DNA of 64,000 bases from Lachnospiraceae bacterium (GTDB taxonomy: Bacteria; Bacillota; Clostridia; Lachnospirales; Lachnospiraceae), in the NCBI GenBank assembly GCA_900769115.1, contig CAAGFJ010000062.1, forward strand, positions 9,429 through 73,428, read 5' to 3'. The notes below the pieces were generated by a model, which ran no database searches, was not told the origin of the DNA, and was given only the letters and a program-made list of their open reading frames with translations. Position 1 is the stretch's first letter, and each line of letters opens with the position of its first letter. Position numbers and translations under genes: made by a program. Below, piece after piece: positions 7,785 to 16,854 of the stretch.

Positions 7785-9518
7785 CTAATCCAAAAACGGA
7801 TACAAATCTTCAAACTCCGCCGCTTTTAATGAACCATCCGGCATAACTCTAGAAGCAATTCTAGGCACAATCGGTGCAAAAGACTGACATATAATTTCGC
7901 AAACCACCGGTTCTTTTGCTTCTAGTACTTCTTTAATCTTCTTCTCCATCTCATCTTTCGACTCTATTCGAACTGATTGCACTCCATATGCAGTCGCCAC
8001 TTTACAAAAATCTGGTGTCTCCAAACCACTGTCTGGTCCTACTCCAAGAAAACGATCATTCATATAATTATGTTGGTTGTGCCGAATTAACATATAACCA
8101 TTATTATTATAAATAAACAATTTAACTGGAATCTCATTATATTTTAAAGTTGCAAACTCTTGAATATTCATTTGCACACTACCATCACCGGCAATCGCTA
8201 TCACATTTCGATTCTCCTGCTTAACCCCAAGCGCTGTAGCCCAAAACCCCATACAAGACAGGCCTCCCGAGATCAGGTATCTTTGCCCTTTCTTGATCTT
8301 CCAACTTTGAGAAACAATATTGCAGACACTTCCTGTATCCACAACAATGTTGGTATTATCTGATGTATATTGCGATATTATATCCGTCACATAATATTCA
8401 TTTAAGGGTTTCTCATCAGCATACGATGACAATACCGTCGGATACTTTTCTCTATTTTGTTTGCAATGCTGATTCCAATCCTCATATTTTCCTTTTCGGC
8501 TCATTTGTTTCAGAAGTGCATCCAGCCACAATTTCAGATCTGCCTTTATCTTATAATCAACCGGAACATCTTCCTTTGCTAGTTCTTTGTCATCAATATC
8601 CACCATTACCTTATATGCATTTTTTCCAAACCGATCCGGATAGTATCCAATTGTAGAAATTGACAATCGGGAACCTAAAATTAATAAAAAATCCGCTTCT
8701 TGAATTGCAAAATGTGATGCCCTATCACCGTAGCTTCCCGGTCGTCCAACAAATAACGGCGAGTTCGAGTCTACAACATCTATTCCTGCCCTAGAGGTAA
8801 CCACCGGAATACTATATTCTTTAGATAGGCACTCTAACTCTTCTACTGCATTTGCGCTCCTTATTCCGTATCCAGCTAAAATTAATGGTTGCTTTGCACC
8901 TTCCAATCTTGTTGCAACCATTCTTACTATGTCCAAATCCATTTCTAACTTTGAAAACTCTCTTGGGCTTACGTTCTCAATAGCGCATTCTGACACTTGA
9001 CAATTCTGAATATTTACCGGAACATCAATCCAGACAGGTCCTCTTCGCCCTTCCATGCACTTATAATATGCGTCCTCCATAATCTGTGGTATATCATCCG
9101 CATTCATAACTGCAGCAAAATACTTGGTAATCGGTTCTACCATCGGTTGTAAATTAATACTTTGACAACCCTGCTGTCTAATTCCAGTCCTCTGTGCATA
9201 TTCTAACAATCTGGAATTTGCCTGTCCTGATATGACAAACATTGGAGAAGAATCCAAATACGCTTGTGCAACCCCTGTAATTGCGTTCGTGGCACCTGGA
9301 CCAATCGTTACTAATGCTGCTCCCGGAACCGAATTCACACGTCCATACCCGTCTGCCGCCATGGCAGCTGCCTGCTCATGATGGCAACATATTGCCTTCA
9401 ATTCTTTATTGCGGTATAGAGCATCCGTAAGCCACATTGCAGAGCTACCCGATACCATAAAAACTTCTTTACAGCCCTTTTTACACAAAAACTGAAATAT
9501 GTACTCTGATACGGTCAT
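7785..9518 (-). CDS. Acetolactate-synthase-like ThDP enzyme, possibly YerE-type
   Basis: A 577-residue thiamine-diphosphate enzyme with the three-domain layout of acetolactate synthases. The catalytic Glu is in HHEQAAA (Glu48) and the cofactor motif runs from GDG (444-446) to NNN (471-473). The middle domain (LILAGYGIRSAN) is of the FAD/DHS type. It lies immediately upstream of rfbF and close to rfbG and rfbH. In Yersinia the homologous context holds YerE, which decarboxylates pyruvate and adds the two-carbon unit to C4 of the CDP-3,6-dideoxy-4-keto sugar. That role fits well here but is inferred from context; a housekeeping acetolactate synthase is unlikely because no ilvN/ilvC is near. Confidence 0.75.
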   Translation of the reverse strand: MTVSEYIFQFLCKKGCKEVFMVSGSSAMWLTDALYRNKELKAICCHHEQAAAMAADGYGRVNSVPGAALVTIGPGATNAITGVAQAYLDSSPMFVISGQANSRLLEYAQRTGIRQQGCQSINLQPMVEPITKYFAAVMNADDIPQIMEDAYYKCMEGRRGPVWIDVPVNIQNCQVSECAIENVSPREFSKLEMDLDIVRMVATRLEGAKQPLILAGYGIRSANAVEELECLSKEYSIPVVTSRAGIDVVDSNSPLFVGRPGSYGDRASHFAIQEADFLLILGSRLSISTIGYYPDRFGKNAYKVMVDIDDKELAKEDVPVDYKIKADLKLWLDALLKQMSRKGKYEDWNQHCKQNREKYPTVLSSYADEKPLNEYYVTDIISQYTSDNTNIVVDTGSVCNIVSQSWKIKKGQRYLISGGLSCMGFWATALGVKQENRNVIAIAGDGSVQMNIQEFATLKYNEIPVKLFIYNNNGYMLIRHNQHNYMNDRFLGVGPDSGLETPDFCKVATAYGVQSVRIESKDEMEKKIKEVLEAKEPVVCEIICQSFAPIVPRIASRVMPDGSLKAAEFEDLYPFLD

Positions 9519-9534
9519 CGTAATTCTCCTTTCA

Positions 9535-10506
9535 TTAAATCTTGTCGAGCGATTGTATAATATCCATATCTATATCATAATCACTACATGTCAAAACATC
9601 AAGCAGTTGTTCAGTCCTTGAGCAACTGACTATCGCCACCCCCGATAACGGATTACATGTTATATATCCATTTACTATAGCCGTTACCGGTATTCCTTGA
9701 TTGATATGTACTTTTTTAATATATTCCAACTTTTTAATATTTCTCTCTGTTGCAATCCTACTCATTAAAAAGGGATCTATCTCATTTATTCCATATCTTA
9801 TAGCTTTTTGGAAAAAACCTTTACATTGTGGTGTATATGCCATAGCAAACATTTTATTATCTAACACATATTGGTACATGTCCTCTGTCATCCATGTAGT
9901 ATTCTCATCATTCCACATCTCTTTCGTATATTCGGCCAATGACCACCATGTCTGTATAATCTCAAATGGCTTTAACCCATGTCTTTGCGCATAATCATTT
10001 GCCTTTCTAACTCTTTCCAATTTCCAATTAGCAACCCCAATTTTAGATACATTCCCTTTCTCCGCCACAGCTTGCATAGAATAGATAATTTCTTCTACAT
10101 GACGCTCCCTTTCATCTTTATGCAGTAAATAAATATCAATATAATTTGTCCTGAGAGACTCTAAACTTTGCGCTATCTCTTCGCACAAATTTTCTTGGGA
10201 CAAATCAAATACTCTTTCCCCATCTCTTCTCCGCACTCCTCCCTTAGTACACACTACCATTTCATCCCGGCATCCTCTCATATCCATCCATCTGCCAATA
10301 CACTTTTCACTGCTCCCTCTTCCTTGCTCAGCCCATTCATCATAATTCCTAGCTGTATCTAAAAAATTACCACCATTTTGGTAAAACATATCTAGCATTT
10401 CAAATGCCATTTTTTCCTGTATTCGTGCACCAAATCGAGCTGTTCCTAAACATATCTGAGAGACGTGATTTTTCCCCTTGTCCAGAGTCAAATTTATATA
10501 TTTCAT
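9535..10506 (-). CDS. Aldo/keto reductase
   Basis: A 323-residue AKR-fold oxidoreductase with the full catalytic tetrad: Asp50, Tyr55 (FLDTARNY), Lys88 (CTKGG) and His129 (LLHKD). The start at 10506 (MKYINLTLDKG) has GAGGG 7 bases upstream and avoids overlap with the FkbM gene; a longer frame to 10545 lacks a ribosome site. It is likely NADPH-dependent. In this locus it could reduce the keto group of the branched sugar, or the C4 ketone of another NDP-sugar. The substrate is not visible from sequence. Confidence 0.85.
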   Translation of the reverse strand: MKYINLTLDKGKNHVSQICLGTARFGARIQEKMAFEMLDMFYQNGGNFLDTARNYDEWAEQGRGSSEKCIGRWMDMRGCRDEMVVCTKGGVRRRDGERVFDLSQENLCEEIAQSLESLRTNYIDIYLLHKDERERHVEEIIYSMQAVAEKGNVSKIGVANWKLERVRKANDYAQRHGLKPFEIIQTWWSLAEYTKEMWNDENTTWMTEDMYQYVLDNKMFAMAYTPQCKGFFQKAIRYGINEIDPFLMSRIATERNIKKLEYIKKVHINQGIPVTAIVNGYITCNPLSGVAIVSCSRTEQLLDVLTCSDYDIDMDIIQSLDKI

Positions 10507-10519
10507 TTCCATACCCTCA

Positions 10520-11713
10520 TTAGCATGCATAATACGCAAACGCAATATTATGCATATATGATCTTAAAAATAACTTGTAGTTCTGATTCAACTCTTTTAT
10601 TTTCAACGGCACATTCCATAGGTCACTTGTCTTATGATATCCCATAATAGCTAAACGCGGCTGATATTGTTCAATTGTTTTCCTTGCCCCTTCCAACGCC
10701 GCTACTTCTGATCCCTCTATATTCATTTTAATATAACTTGCACGAGAACCTTGTAATACCGTATCAATTCTAGATACTCGTAAAGGATTCTTCCCCATAA
10801 CAGATGCAAATGTTCCTGGTCCATTCAGTTCAAAAAAATTAATTTCCCCATCTAAATCATATACCCCTGAATTGTATATCCTAATTTTACTTTGTATATT
10901 TGCATCAAGATTTTCTATATATCTACAAAGGCCTTTATAGTTTTTTCTATCTGGTTCTAACGAAATACATTTTTCAAACTTGTTGCCATGAATTCTTAGA
11001 AAATCCTTCAAACTACTTCCCGTACACGCTCCACAATCAACAAAAATCTCATTTTCTTTCTTCGGAAACAATTGATATTCAAAATACATATCTTTCTCAG
11101 GAAACGTCGGAATATCAACACTATCATCAACCATCCTAAATTCCACTATTTTCAAAAATGTGTCCCGAGATATATCATCGTCCAACATTCGATATACTTG
11201 TTCTATTTTATTCCAATTTTTTTCCATAAGGAGTACATCACTGCACGAAGGTAAATTATACAAATCTCCAGTAAACAATTCATAACATTGCCTAAAATAT
11301 GTATAATCAATCAAGTTTACACACCCCATATCCCTAAGTCTAGCATGTAACCCTTGATGACCATTTTTCAATAATGCTTCTTTAAAATCCTTGCAATAAC
11401 TTGTCCCATCTGTATTTATTGTGACAATAACCAACGCATCGTTACCTACTATATCCGTAATTTTTTCAGGTGCAATTATTGTTTTACCTTCACAATATGT
11501 CCCCTGCTTTTCCGTATCTCCATCAGAGAAACAATTAATATCTATGCCTGCATCTTTTAGATAGTTATAAAAGGCAATTCCTGCACTTCCAGCTCCGTAT
11601 AAAACAATCTTACCTTGGTATGGCATCAAATCGTTTCTAACTTCCTGTAACGTTTTTTTTCTTTTTTCTCTATTATCTAGATATCGCATGTGCAATGCAT
11701 GTAATTGTTCCAT
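10520..11713 (-). CDS. FkbM-family methyltransferase with N-terminal Rossmann-like domain
   Basis: A 397-residue two-domain protein. Residues ~34-120 carry a nucleotide-binding-like fold (GKIVLYGAGSAGIAFYNYL ... DALVIVTINT), also seen in several neighbours. The C-terminal half is an FkbM-type SAM methyltransferase (EIFVDCGACTGSSLKDF, SLEPDRKNY, RIDTVLQG, IKMNIEGSEVAALEGA). FkbM enzymes O-methylate sugars and polyketides, so it probably methylates a hydroxyl of the glycan or sugar nucleotide. The SDR stop codon is followed after one base by ATG 11713, with GAGGA just upstream, indicating tight coupling. Confidence 0.85.
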   Translation of the reverse strand: MEQLHALHMRYLDNREKRKKTLQEVRNDLMPYQGKIVLYGAGSAGIAFYNYLKDAGIDINCFSDGDTEKQGTYCEGKTIIAPEKITDIVGNDALVIVTINTDGTSYCKDFKEALLKNGHQGLHARLRDMGCVNLIDYTYFRQCYELFTGDLYNLPSCSDVLLMEKNWNKIEQVYRMLDDDISRDTFLKIVEFRMVDDSVDIPTFPEKDMYFEYQLFPKKENEIFVDCGACTGSSLKDFLRIHGNKFEKCISLEPDRKNYKGLCRYIENLDANIQSKIRIYNSGVYDLDGEINFFELNGPGTFASVMGKNPLRVSRIDTVLQGSRASYIKMNIEGSEVAALEGARKTIEQYQPRLAIMGYHKTSDLWNVPLKIKELNQNYKLFLRSYMHNIAFAYYAC

Positions 11714-11714
11714 A

Positions 11715-12635
11715 TTATTCCTCATTTCTCATCCAATCTATAGTCTTCTTTATACCCGTCTGAAAATCATTCTTTATACTATATTGAATACGTGATAACA
11801 ATGGTGTTGCATCTAATTCATTCCTTGTATAATACATTCCTTTGTATTCAAATGTCCCTAATCGAATAGCCCCCTCTCCTCCTATCAATTGATGCACAAT
11901 CTCTAAGTATTCTTTCAACTTCATTGGTCGACCACTTCCAATAATAGCTTTCTCATGAAATGGTTTGCACTTTCCTAATTCATAATATATATTTACAACA
12001 TCATCCACATACACAAAATCATATAATTGCTCTCCTGCACTTGTTGGAAAATCCTCATTCTTAAGAAGTGATCGTATAAGTGAATTAATTAATCTTGGCG
12101 AATTTTCACCAACTCCATATACGTTTGTCAACAACGGCCAAATAAATAGCAATCCCAATTCATTTGCTAACGCATTTCCCATATCCTCACACGCTTGCTG
12201 TGCTACACGATAAAACCGGTGCTTATCCGTCAAAAAATATTTCCCTTCGTCTCGAAATAACTCTTGTTGCGTAATAGAACCTGATCCAATAAATTTTTCT
12301 GCACCAAGTTCCCCTGATACTCGCATCAAATCGAGCATGTAAGTAACATTATTAATCTGTCTTCCATAATCAAGCAATCCATCATTCGTCAATCCATCCC
12401 ATGCCAGAAAATATGTAACATCAATTTGCTCTTGAACAATCTGTTTTAAATCTTGTCTAACCTTGTTCAAATTACATTCAAAAACATGCAGCGAATTCTT
12501 TTTCAATTCATCTTTACTTTTTTCATCAACAAAATCTGGAACAACTGAGATAACTTCTATATCCTGTTTTGCCAATTTTTCAACCAATTTTTTACCTATG
12601 AAGCCATCGGCTCCATATACTAATGCACGTTTCAT
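11715..12635 (-). CDS. NAD-dependent epimerase/dehydratase-like SDR
   Basis: A 306-residue extended SDR with GADGFIG (residues 8-14), a serine region GSGSITQ (117-123) and a late substrate domain (YDFVYVDDVVNIYYELG). The usual YxxxK is changed: Tyr142 is present but position 146 is Gln (FYRVAQQACED), so catalysis differs or substrate handling is altered. The start at 12635 has AAGGA at the right distance; the longer frame overlaps the upstream gene. By position it could act as the YerF-like reductase of the branched sugar, or as a 4-reductase of a CDP-dideoxyhexose. Both are inferences. Confidence 0.78.
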   Translation of the reverse strand: MKRALVYGADGFIGKKLVEKLAKQDIEVISVVPDFVDEKSKDELKKNSLHVFECNLNKVRQDLKQIVQEQIDVTYFLAWDGLTNDGLLDYGRQINNVTYMLDLMRVSGELGAEKFIGSGSITQQELFRDEGKYFLTDKHRFYRVAQQACEDMGNALANELGLLFIWPLLTNVYGVGENSPRLINSLIRSLLKNEDFPTSAGEQLYDFVYVDDVVNIYYELGKCKPFHEKAIIGSGRPMKLKEYLEIVHQLIGGEGAIRLGTFEYKGMYYTRNELDATPLLSRIQYSIKNDFQTGIKKTIDWMRNEE

Positions 12636-12636
12636 A

Positions 12637-13620
12637 TTAATTCCTTCCCATAACCTTAAATATCGCTTCTTCAATATCTTTTGATGTTTTATAATATACA
12701 GCTTCAAGTGTGTACGCCGCAGGGGTTGGAACATCCGGCAACGCTACAATCTCTATCTTAGCTTTTAATTCTTTATATAACCTTGAATATGTACTCTCTG
12801 CTATATCCTTTGCCACACTTCCTGTTATCCACGAAGTATCTGCAATTACTAATCGTTTTGTTTTCCGAACAGACCGCAAAATCAATTCTTCATCAAAAGG
12901 CTTAATTGTTCTCAAATCAATCACTTCTACGTTTATGCCATCTTGTTTTACCTTTTTTGCCGCTTCCATGCAATCCAACATCATAGCAGATATTCCTATC
13001 ACTGTTACATCGTTTCCCTCTTGACGAACAACTCCTTTTCCAATAGGTAAAGCATATTCCCCATTCGGAACTATTTGTTCCTGTGCAAAAAGACGTCTAT
13101 GTTCTAAAAACAAAATAGGAACATTCTCTTTAAAAGCAGAAATCAAAAGCCCTTTTGCATCATAAGGTGTTGTAGGCATCACAATCTTCAATCCCGGAAC
13201 CTGATTCAATATTCCATGAATAGATTGTGAATGTTGAGCAGCACATCCCCATCCTTGACCTGTCACACCCCAGAAAATAATAGGAATTTTAATTGCTCCA
13301 TCAGACATATACGCATACTTAGAAGCATGGTTAATAATCTGGTCAAATGATAAATACATAAAATCCGGACGGTTATGCATATATAACACTTTTGTTCCAT
13401 TCATTGCCATTCCGATTCCGATTCCTGCCATTCCATTTTCCGCCAAAGGTGTATCAAAAATACATTGCGTTCCATACTTCTTCCACAATCCATCTGTTAC
13501 ACCAAACATTGCCCGATCATCATTGATTCCCTGTCCCATTAGTACAACATCATCACTTCGATCCATTATTAATTCGATTGCATTCCTCTCTGCTTCCGCA
13601 TATGTCATAATTTGCTCCAT
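12637..13620 (-). CDS. Transketolase/2-oxoacid dehydrogenase E1 beta-like subunit
   Basis: A 327-residue protein resembling the beta subunit of pyruvate-type E1: a pyrimidine-binding domain (DTPLAENGMAGIGIGMAMNG, including the conserved Glu) and a transketolase C-terminal domain (DVTVIGISAMMLDCMEAAKK). It is paired with the alpha subunit 16 bases upstream, but no lipoyl E2 or E3 gene is present. The pair therefore probably forms a free ThDP enzyme that moves an acyl or ketol unit within sugar synthesis. Whether it works with or beside the acetolactate-synthase-like enzyme cannot be told. Confidence 0.85.
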   Translation of the reverse strand: MEQIMTYAEAERNAIELIMDRSDDVVLMGQGINDDRAMFGVTDGLWKKYGTQCIFDTPLAENGMAGIGIGMAMNGTKVLYMHNRPDFMYLSFDQIINHASKYAYMSDGAIKIPIIFWGVTGQGWGCAAQHSQSIHGILNQVPGLKIVMPTTPYDAKGLLISAFKENVPILFLEHRRLFAQEQIVPNGEYALPIGKGVVRQEGNDVTVIGISAMMLDCMEAAKKVKQDGINVEVIDLRTIKPFDEELILRSVRKTKRLVIADTSWITGSVAKDIAESTYSRLYKELKAKIEIVALPDVPTPAAYTLEAVYYKTSKDIEEAIFKVMGRN

Positions 13621-13636
13621 ATTTGCTCCTTATATA

Positions 13637-14599
13637 TTAATACACATTATCATACAAACTACTTACTTCAGGAAATTCACTGTTTTCAGCAAATAAAAAT
13701 GCCTCTTCTATTTCTTTTTCTACAGATTTGATATAATCAACGATCTGCTCTTTGTAACAACTATCTTCTTCTATTAATTTCTGTTCAGTCAACATGATTG
13801 GATCTCGTTTCTTCCAAGCCACGAGTTCTCCTATTGTCCGGAATCTGTCATTTGTTCCATCTCCCGTATTAGAGTGATCTCTCAATCTATAGGTCATGCA
13901 TTCTACAAATACAGGTTTTTTATTATCCTTCATCCATTCAATACTATCTTTCGCCACACGATATACTTCTTCTACATCATTCCCATTCACCACTTCACAA
14001 CGAAGTATATTTTGAAATTTATGAGAAACAGATGAATATGGTTCTCTTTCAGACAAAGGCGTATTAATAGCATATTTATTGTTTTCACACACATATAAAA
14101 TCGGAACATTTCTCAATTGCGCAAAACATACACTTTCATACACTCCTCCTTCCTCCGATGATCCATCACCAAAGAACACACACGTCACATCTTTTTTACC
14201 CTTCAGCTTATTCGCCAATGCAAAACCTGTAGCAATCGGAACATTGCCAGCGACAATTGAAGACGAAAGACTCACACCCGCTTTCAAATCCATCAAATGC
14301 ATAGAACCACCCTTACCGTGACAACAACCTGTTTGTTTTGAATACAACTCCGCAATCATAGCCTTTAAATCTCCACCTTTTGCCAAATAATGGCCATGAC
14401 TCCTATGATTTGAAAAAATAAAATCCTCTCTCCTCAAATTACTACACACTCCTACTGCGACAGCTTCCTGTCCATTACACAGATGAATAGGAGTATGCAT
14501 CTTTCTCACACTTGCATTATAGCGCTCCGCTATTGCATCTTCTACCAAAGATATTCGTTTCATTTTCTTGTAAAAATCAAATAATTGTTCTGAATTCAT
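13637..14599 (-). CDS. ThDP-dependent E1 alpha-like subunit
   Basis: A 320-residue alpha subunit with the thiamine-diphosphate motif GDG (144-146) to NN (173-174) and the phosphate-contact loop HRSHGHYLAKG, GKGGSMH. It would form a heterotetramer with the downstream beta subunit. Its ATG shares one base with the stop codon of the flavoprotein gene, a sign of translational coupling. It stands inside a glycan operon without E2/E3 genes, so central-metabolism pyruvate dehydrogenase is unlikely; a specialised acyl/ketol transfer or decarboxylation is more plausible. Confidence 0.87.
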   Translation of the reverse strand: MNSEQLFDFYKKMKRISLVEDAIAERYNASVRKMHTPIHLCNGQEAVAVGVCSNLRREDFIFSNHRSHGHYLAKGGDLKAMIAELYSKQTGCCHGKGGSMHLMDLKAGVSLSSSIVAGNVPIATGFALANKLKGKKDVTCVFFGDGSSEEGGVYESVCFAQLRNVPILYVCENNKYAINTPLSEREPYSSVSHKFQNILRCEVVNGNDVEEVYRVAKDSIEWMKDNKKPVFVECMTYRLRDHSNTGDGTNDRFRTIGELVAWKKRDPIMLTEQKLIEEDSCYKEQIVDYIKSVEKEIEEAFLFAENSEFPEVSSLYDNVY

Positions 14600-15876
14600 T
14601 ATTCCCTTTCTAATATTCGATGTGCAATGTCCACTCCACTCTGAATACTTTGATCACTCCATAAATAATCCCACATACCAAAACGACCCGCATACATTAT
14701 GTTCTGCCCATCTAAATATTCATGCACTATTCTTCTATTATTGTAAATATCGTCGGTAAAAATAATATTAGCATATTCTTTTTCTCTAACATCACTTACG
14801 ACAACGTCTTCTTTCTTAAATAAGTTCATCAAAACTAAATGTTCTATTGTATCATACATCAGTTGTTCTAACGTATCGTTTCTTTTTTTGAATTTTGAAA
14901 AATAAATCTCCGCTTGCAACGACGTGCAATCAGGTGGCGCATTTTCTGAACCATATTGACTAGTTGAAGAAACTCTTGCCGTATATATATCTTCATCATA
15001 TATATATATACACTTAGTCCCCTTCGGCATCACATTTTTCTTATTAATTCCTAACGAAACTATTACTAGAGATGTATAATTCAAACCACCTGTTGCATCC
15101 AATACCCTCGGCGGTACATCGTTTAACAGATGAATAAGCTCTGGCAAAGGAATTGTTGAAACCAGATTATCATATGACATCATCTTTCCATCCACAATAA
15201 TTGTTTTTTCCTGAGTATCTATCTTTTCAATATCCGCCTCCGTAATTATCTCATAATCTCCTTGTAGGTTTTGTAAAAAAGTCGAAAATCCCCCACTGAC
15301 TGGATATCGAATCTCCCCCGCATAATGTACATTCGGTGTTTCTTTCGTGTATGATCCCATTAATATTTCATCAAGAGAAGGGGTATACATTCGGCTACCA
15401 ATCCACTTGGTCTCTAGGCAATCTGGATTGACAGTCCAATATTTTCGCGTATAAAGAAAAGGATAATTACGTGCAAAGTAATCACCATATTTCATTACCA
15501 GCCACTCACCATAATTCTGATAATCCCCTTTGTCCTCTTTCTGCACAAAATCTTTTATAATATGAATTCTTTCCTCTATCGGTAAACCAGCCAGGTTATT
15601 CTGCACCGGTTGCTTCACCCAATTCCCCTTTTTATAATTTATTGCCTCCGATAATGATTTTTCAACTTCCGTTGAAGATTCAAACAAACTAACGATTTCT
15701 TTATTTTTTGAAAAAGCTGCATGTGCTCCATAATCAAAATAGAATCCATTCATTTCAAAGCTATCACATAATCCACCAACTCTATTTTCTTTTTCGAGAA
15801 CTATAGCATTCCCACCTAATGCCTTAGCACATGCTAGTCCCGCCACTCCAGCGCCCAATATTATAGTTTTTGGCAT
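14599..15876 (-). CDS. FAD-dependent amine-oxidase/UDP-galactopyranose-mutase-like flavoprotein
   Basis: A 425-residue flavoprotein. The FAD dinucleotide motif is at the extreme N-terminus (ILGAGVAGLACAKAL), followed by EKENRVGGLCDSF. The C-terminus AGRFGMWDYLWSDQSIQSG closes the FAD site much as in UDP-galactopyranose mutase and protoporphyrinogen-oxidase-like enzymes. The family in capsule loci includes sugar-nucleotide mutases and oxidoreductases; ring contraction of an NDP-sugar is one option. It is one base overlapped with the E1 alpha gene. AGGAGG precedes the ATG. Confidence 0.8.
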   Translation of the reverse strand: MPKTIILGAGVAGLACAKALGGNAIVLEKENRVGGLCDSFEMNGFYFDYGAHAAFSKNKEIVSLFESSTEVEKSLSEAINYKKGNWVKQPVQNNLAGLPIEERIHIIKDFVQKEDKGDYQNYGEWLVMKYGDYFARNYPFLYTRKYWTVNPDCLETKWIGSRMYTPSLDEILMGSYTKETPNVHYAGEIRYPVSGGFSTFLQNLQGDYEIITEADIEKIDTQEKTIIVDGKMMSYDNLVSTIPLPELIHLLNDVPPRVLDATGGLNYTSLVIVSLGINKKNVMPKGTKCIYIYDEDIYTARVSSTSQYGSENAPPDCTSLQAEIYFSKFKKRNDTLEQLMYDTIEHLVLMNLFKKEDVVVSDVREKEYANIIFTDDIYNNRRIVHEYLDGQNIMYAGRFGMWDYLWSDQSIQSGVDIAHRILERE

Positions 15877-15911
15877 AAAAACAGCCTCCTATATAAATTC
15901 CAAATCAAAGA

Positions 15912-16838
15912 TTATTCTATTTTAGAAATACCAAGAAAACACCTGCACACATATTTCCAATCTACCCTTATCATAAACAATAATAATTTGATTGCGTTTA
16001 TTTTGTTGGAACCAGAAACTAGCAATTCATCCATTACCAAATCATATATACCTGCATGTTGCATTACATCCTTCTGATACTTACGTACTTGTTTTTTTTC
16101 GAAACCTAATTCTTCTAATACATCTAGTGATCTAATAAGTCCTCTACGCGACAAAAGCACCATACTACTCCATGATATATCTTTCAACTGATCCCAAATC
16201 CAAATCCTACTATCAAAATAGCCATGTCCTTCTTTCAATGCTAAGATTCCCAACAAAAATGACCAACCATAATCACGGTTTCCATCAAGCGGCAACATCT
16301 CAACAACAATCTCCATATTAGTCCGTCTATGGATAATACATGTCGTGAACACCATTAACGAACTATTCTTATAGAATTCTTTTTGTACATCACTCCAAGT
16401 ATCCTCAACAAGTCCCGACCTGCCTTTATATATCGCATTTCCATATTTATTTTTTCCATAGCAATCTGCATAATTTAAAAAAATAAAATTCAAATTCTTT
16501 TGACTATTCAAAATATTCATAACATTTTTCACAACACCGTATTCTAAATAATCATCATCACCAACTATCCAAATATATTTGCCATTAGTGTACTGTATGG
16601 CATTATATGCATTCCCACAAATTCCTATATTTTCATCATTTCTAAAATAACGAAACGGATAATTCGAATTGATTTTTTTTAATTCTTTATCTGTATTATC
16701 GGTCGAAGCATTATCACAAACAACCAATTCTATATTTTCATTATCCCCTATTTCATTCATAAAAAATTTAATTTGATTAATTACCTTTTCCACCCGATTA
16801 TAAGTTGGAATGTAAATACTCAACAGTTTTTGATCCAT
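15912..16838 (-). CDS. Family 2 glycosyltransferase
   Basis: A 308-residue GT-A enzyme. The N-terminal motif is LLSIYIPTYNRVEKV, the first acidic motif VVCDNASTDNT, and the metal-binding DXD is in IWIVGDDDYLEYG. The C-terminal ~130 residues are of lower similarity and probably bind the acceptor. No membrane segments are apparent. It most likely adds one sugar of the repeat unit on the cytoplasmic face. AGGAGGAGAG precedes the start. Composition is AT-rich, like its neighbours. Confidence 0.88.
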   Translation of the reverse strand: MDQKLLSIYIPTYNRVEKVINQIKFFMNEIGDNENIELVVCDNASTDNTDKELKKINSNYPFRYFRNDENIGICGNAYNAIQYTNGKYIWIVGDDDYLEYGVVKNVMNILNSQKNLNFIFLNYADCYGKNKYGNAIYKGRSGLVEDTWSDVQKEFYKNSSLMVFTTCIIHRRTNMEIVVEMLPLDGNRDYGWSFLLGILALKEGHGYFDSRIWIWDQLKDISWSSMVLLSRRGLIRSLDVLEELGFEKKQVRKYQKDVMQHAGIYDLVMDELLVSGSNKINAIKLLLFMIRVDWKYVCRCFLGISKIE

Positions 16839-16854
16839 ACAAAAATCTCTCCTC

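Noticed and set aside
7785..9518. Housekeeping acetolactate synthase (ilvB)
   Set aside because: No ilvN, ilvC or other branched-chain genes are near, while rfbF, rfbG and rfbH are.
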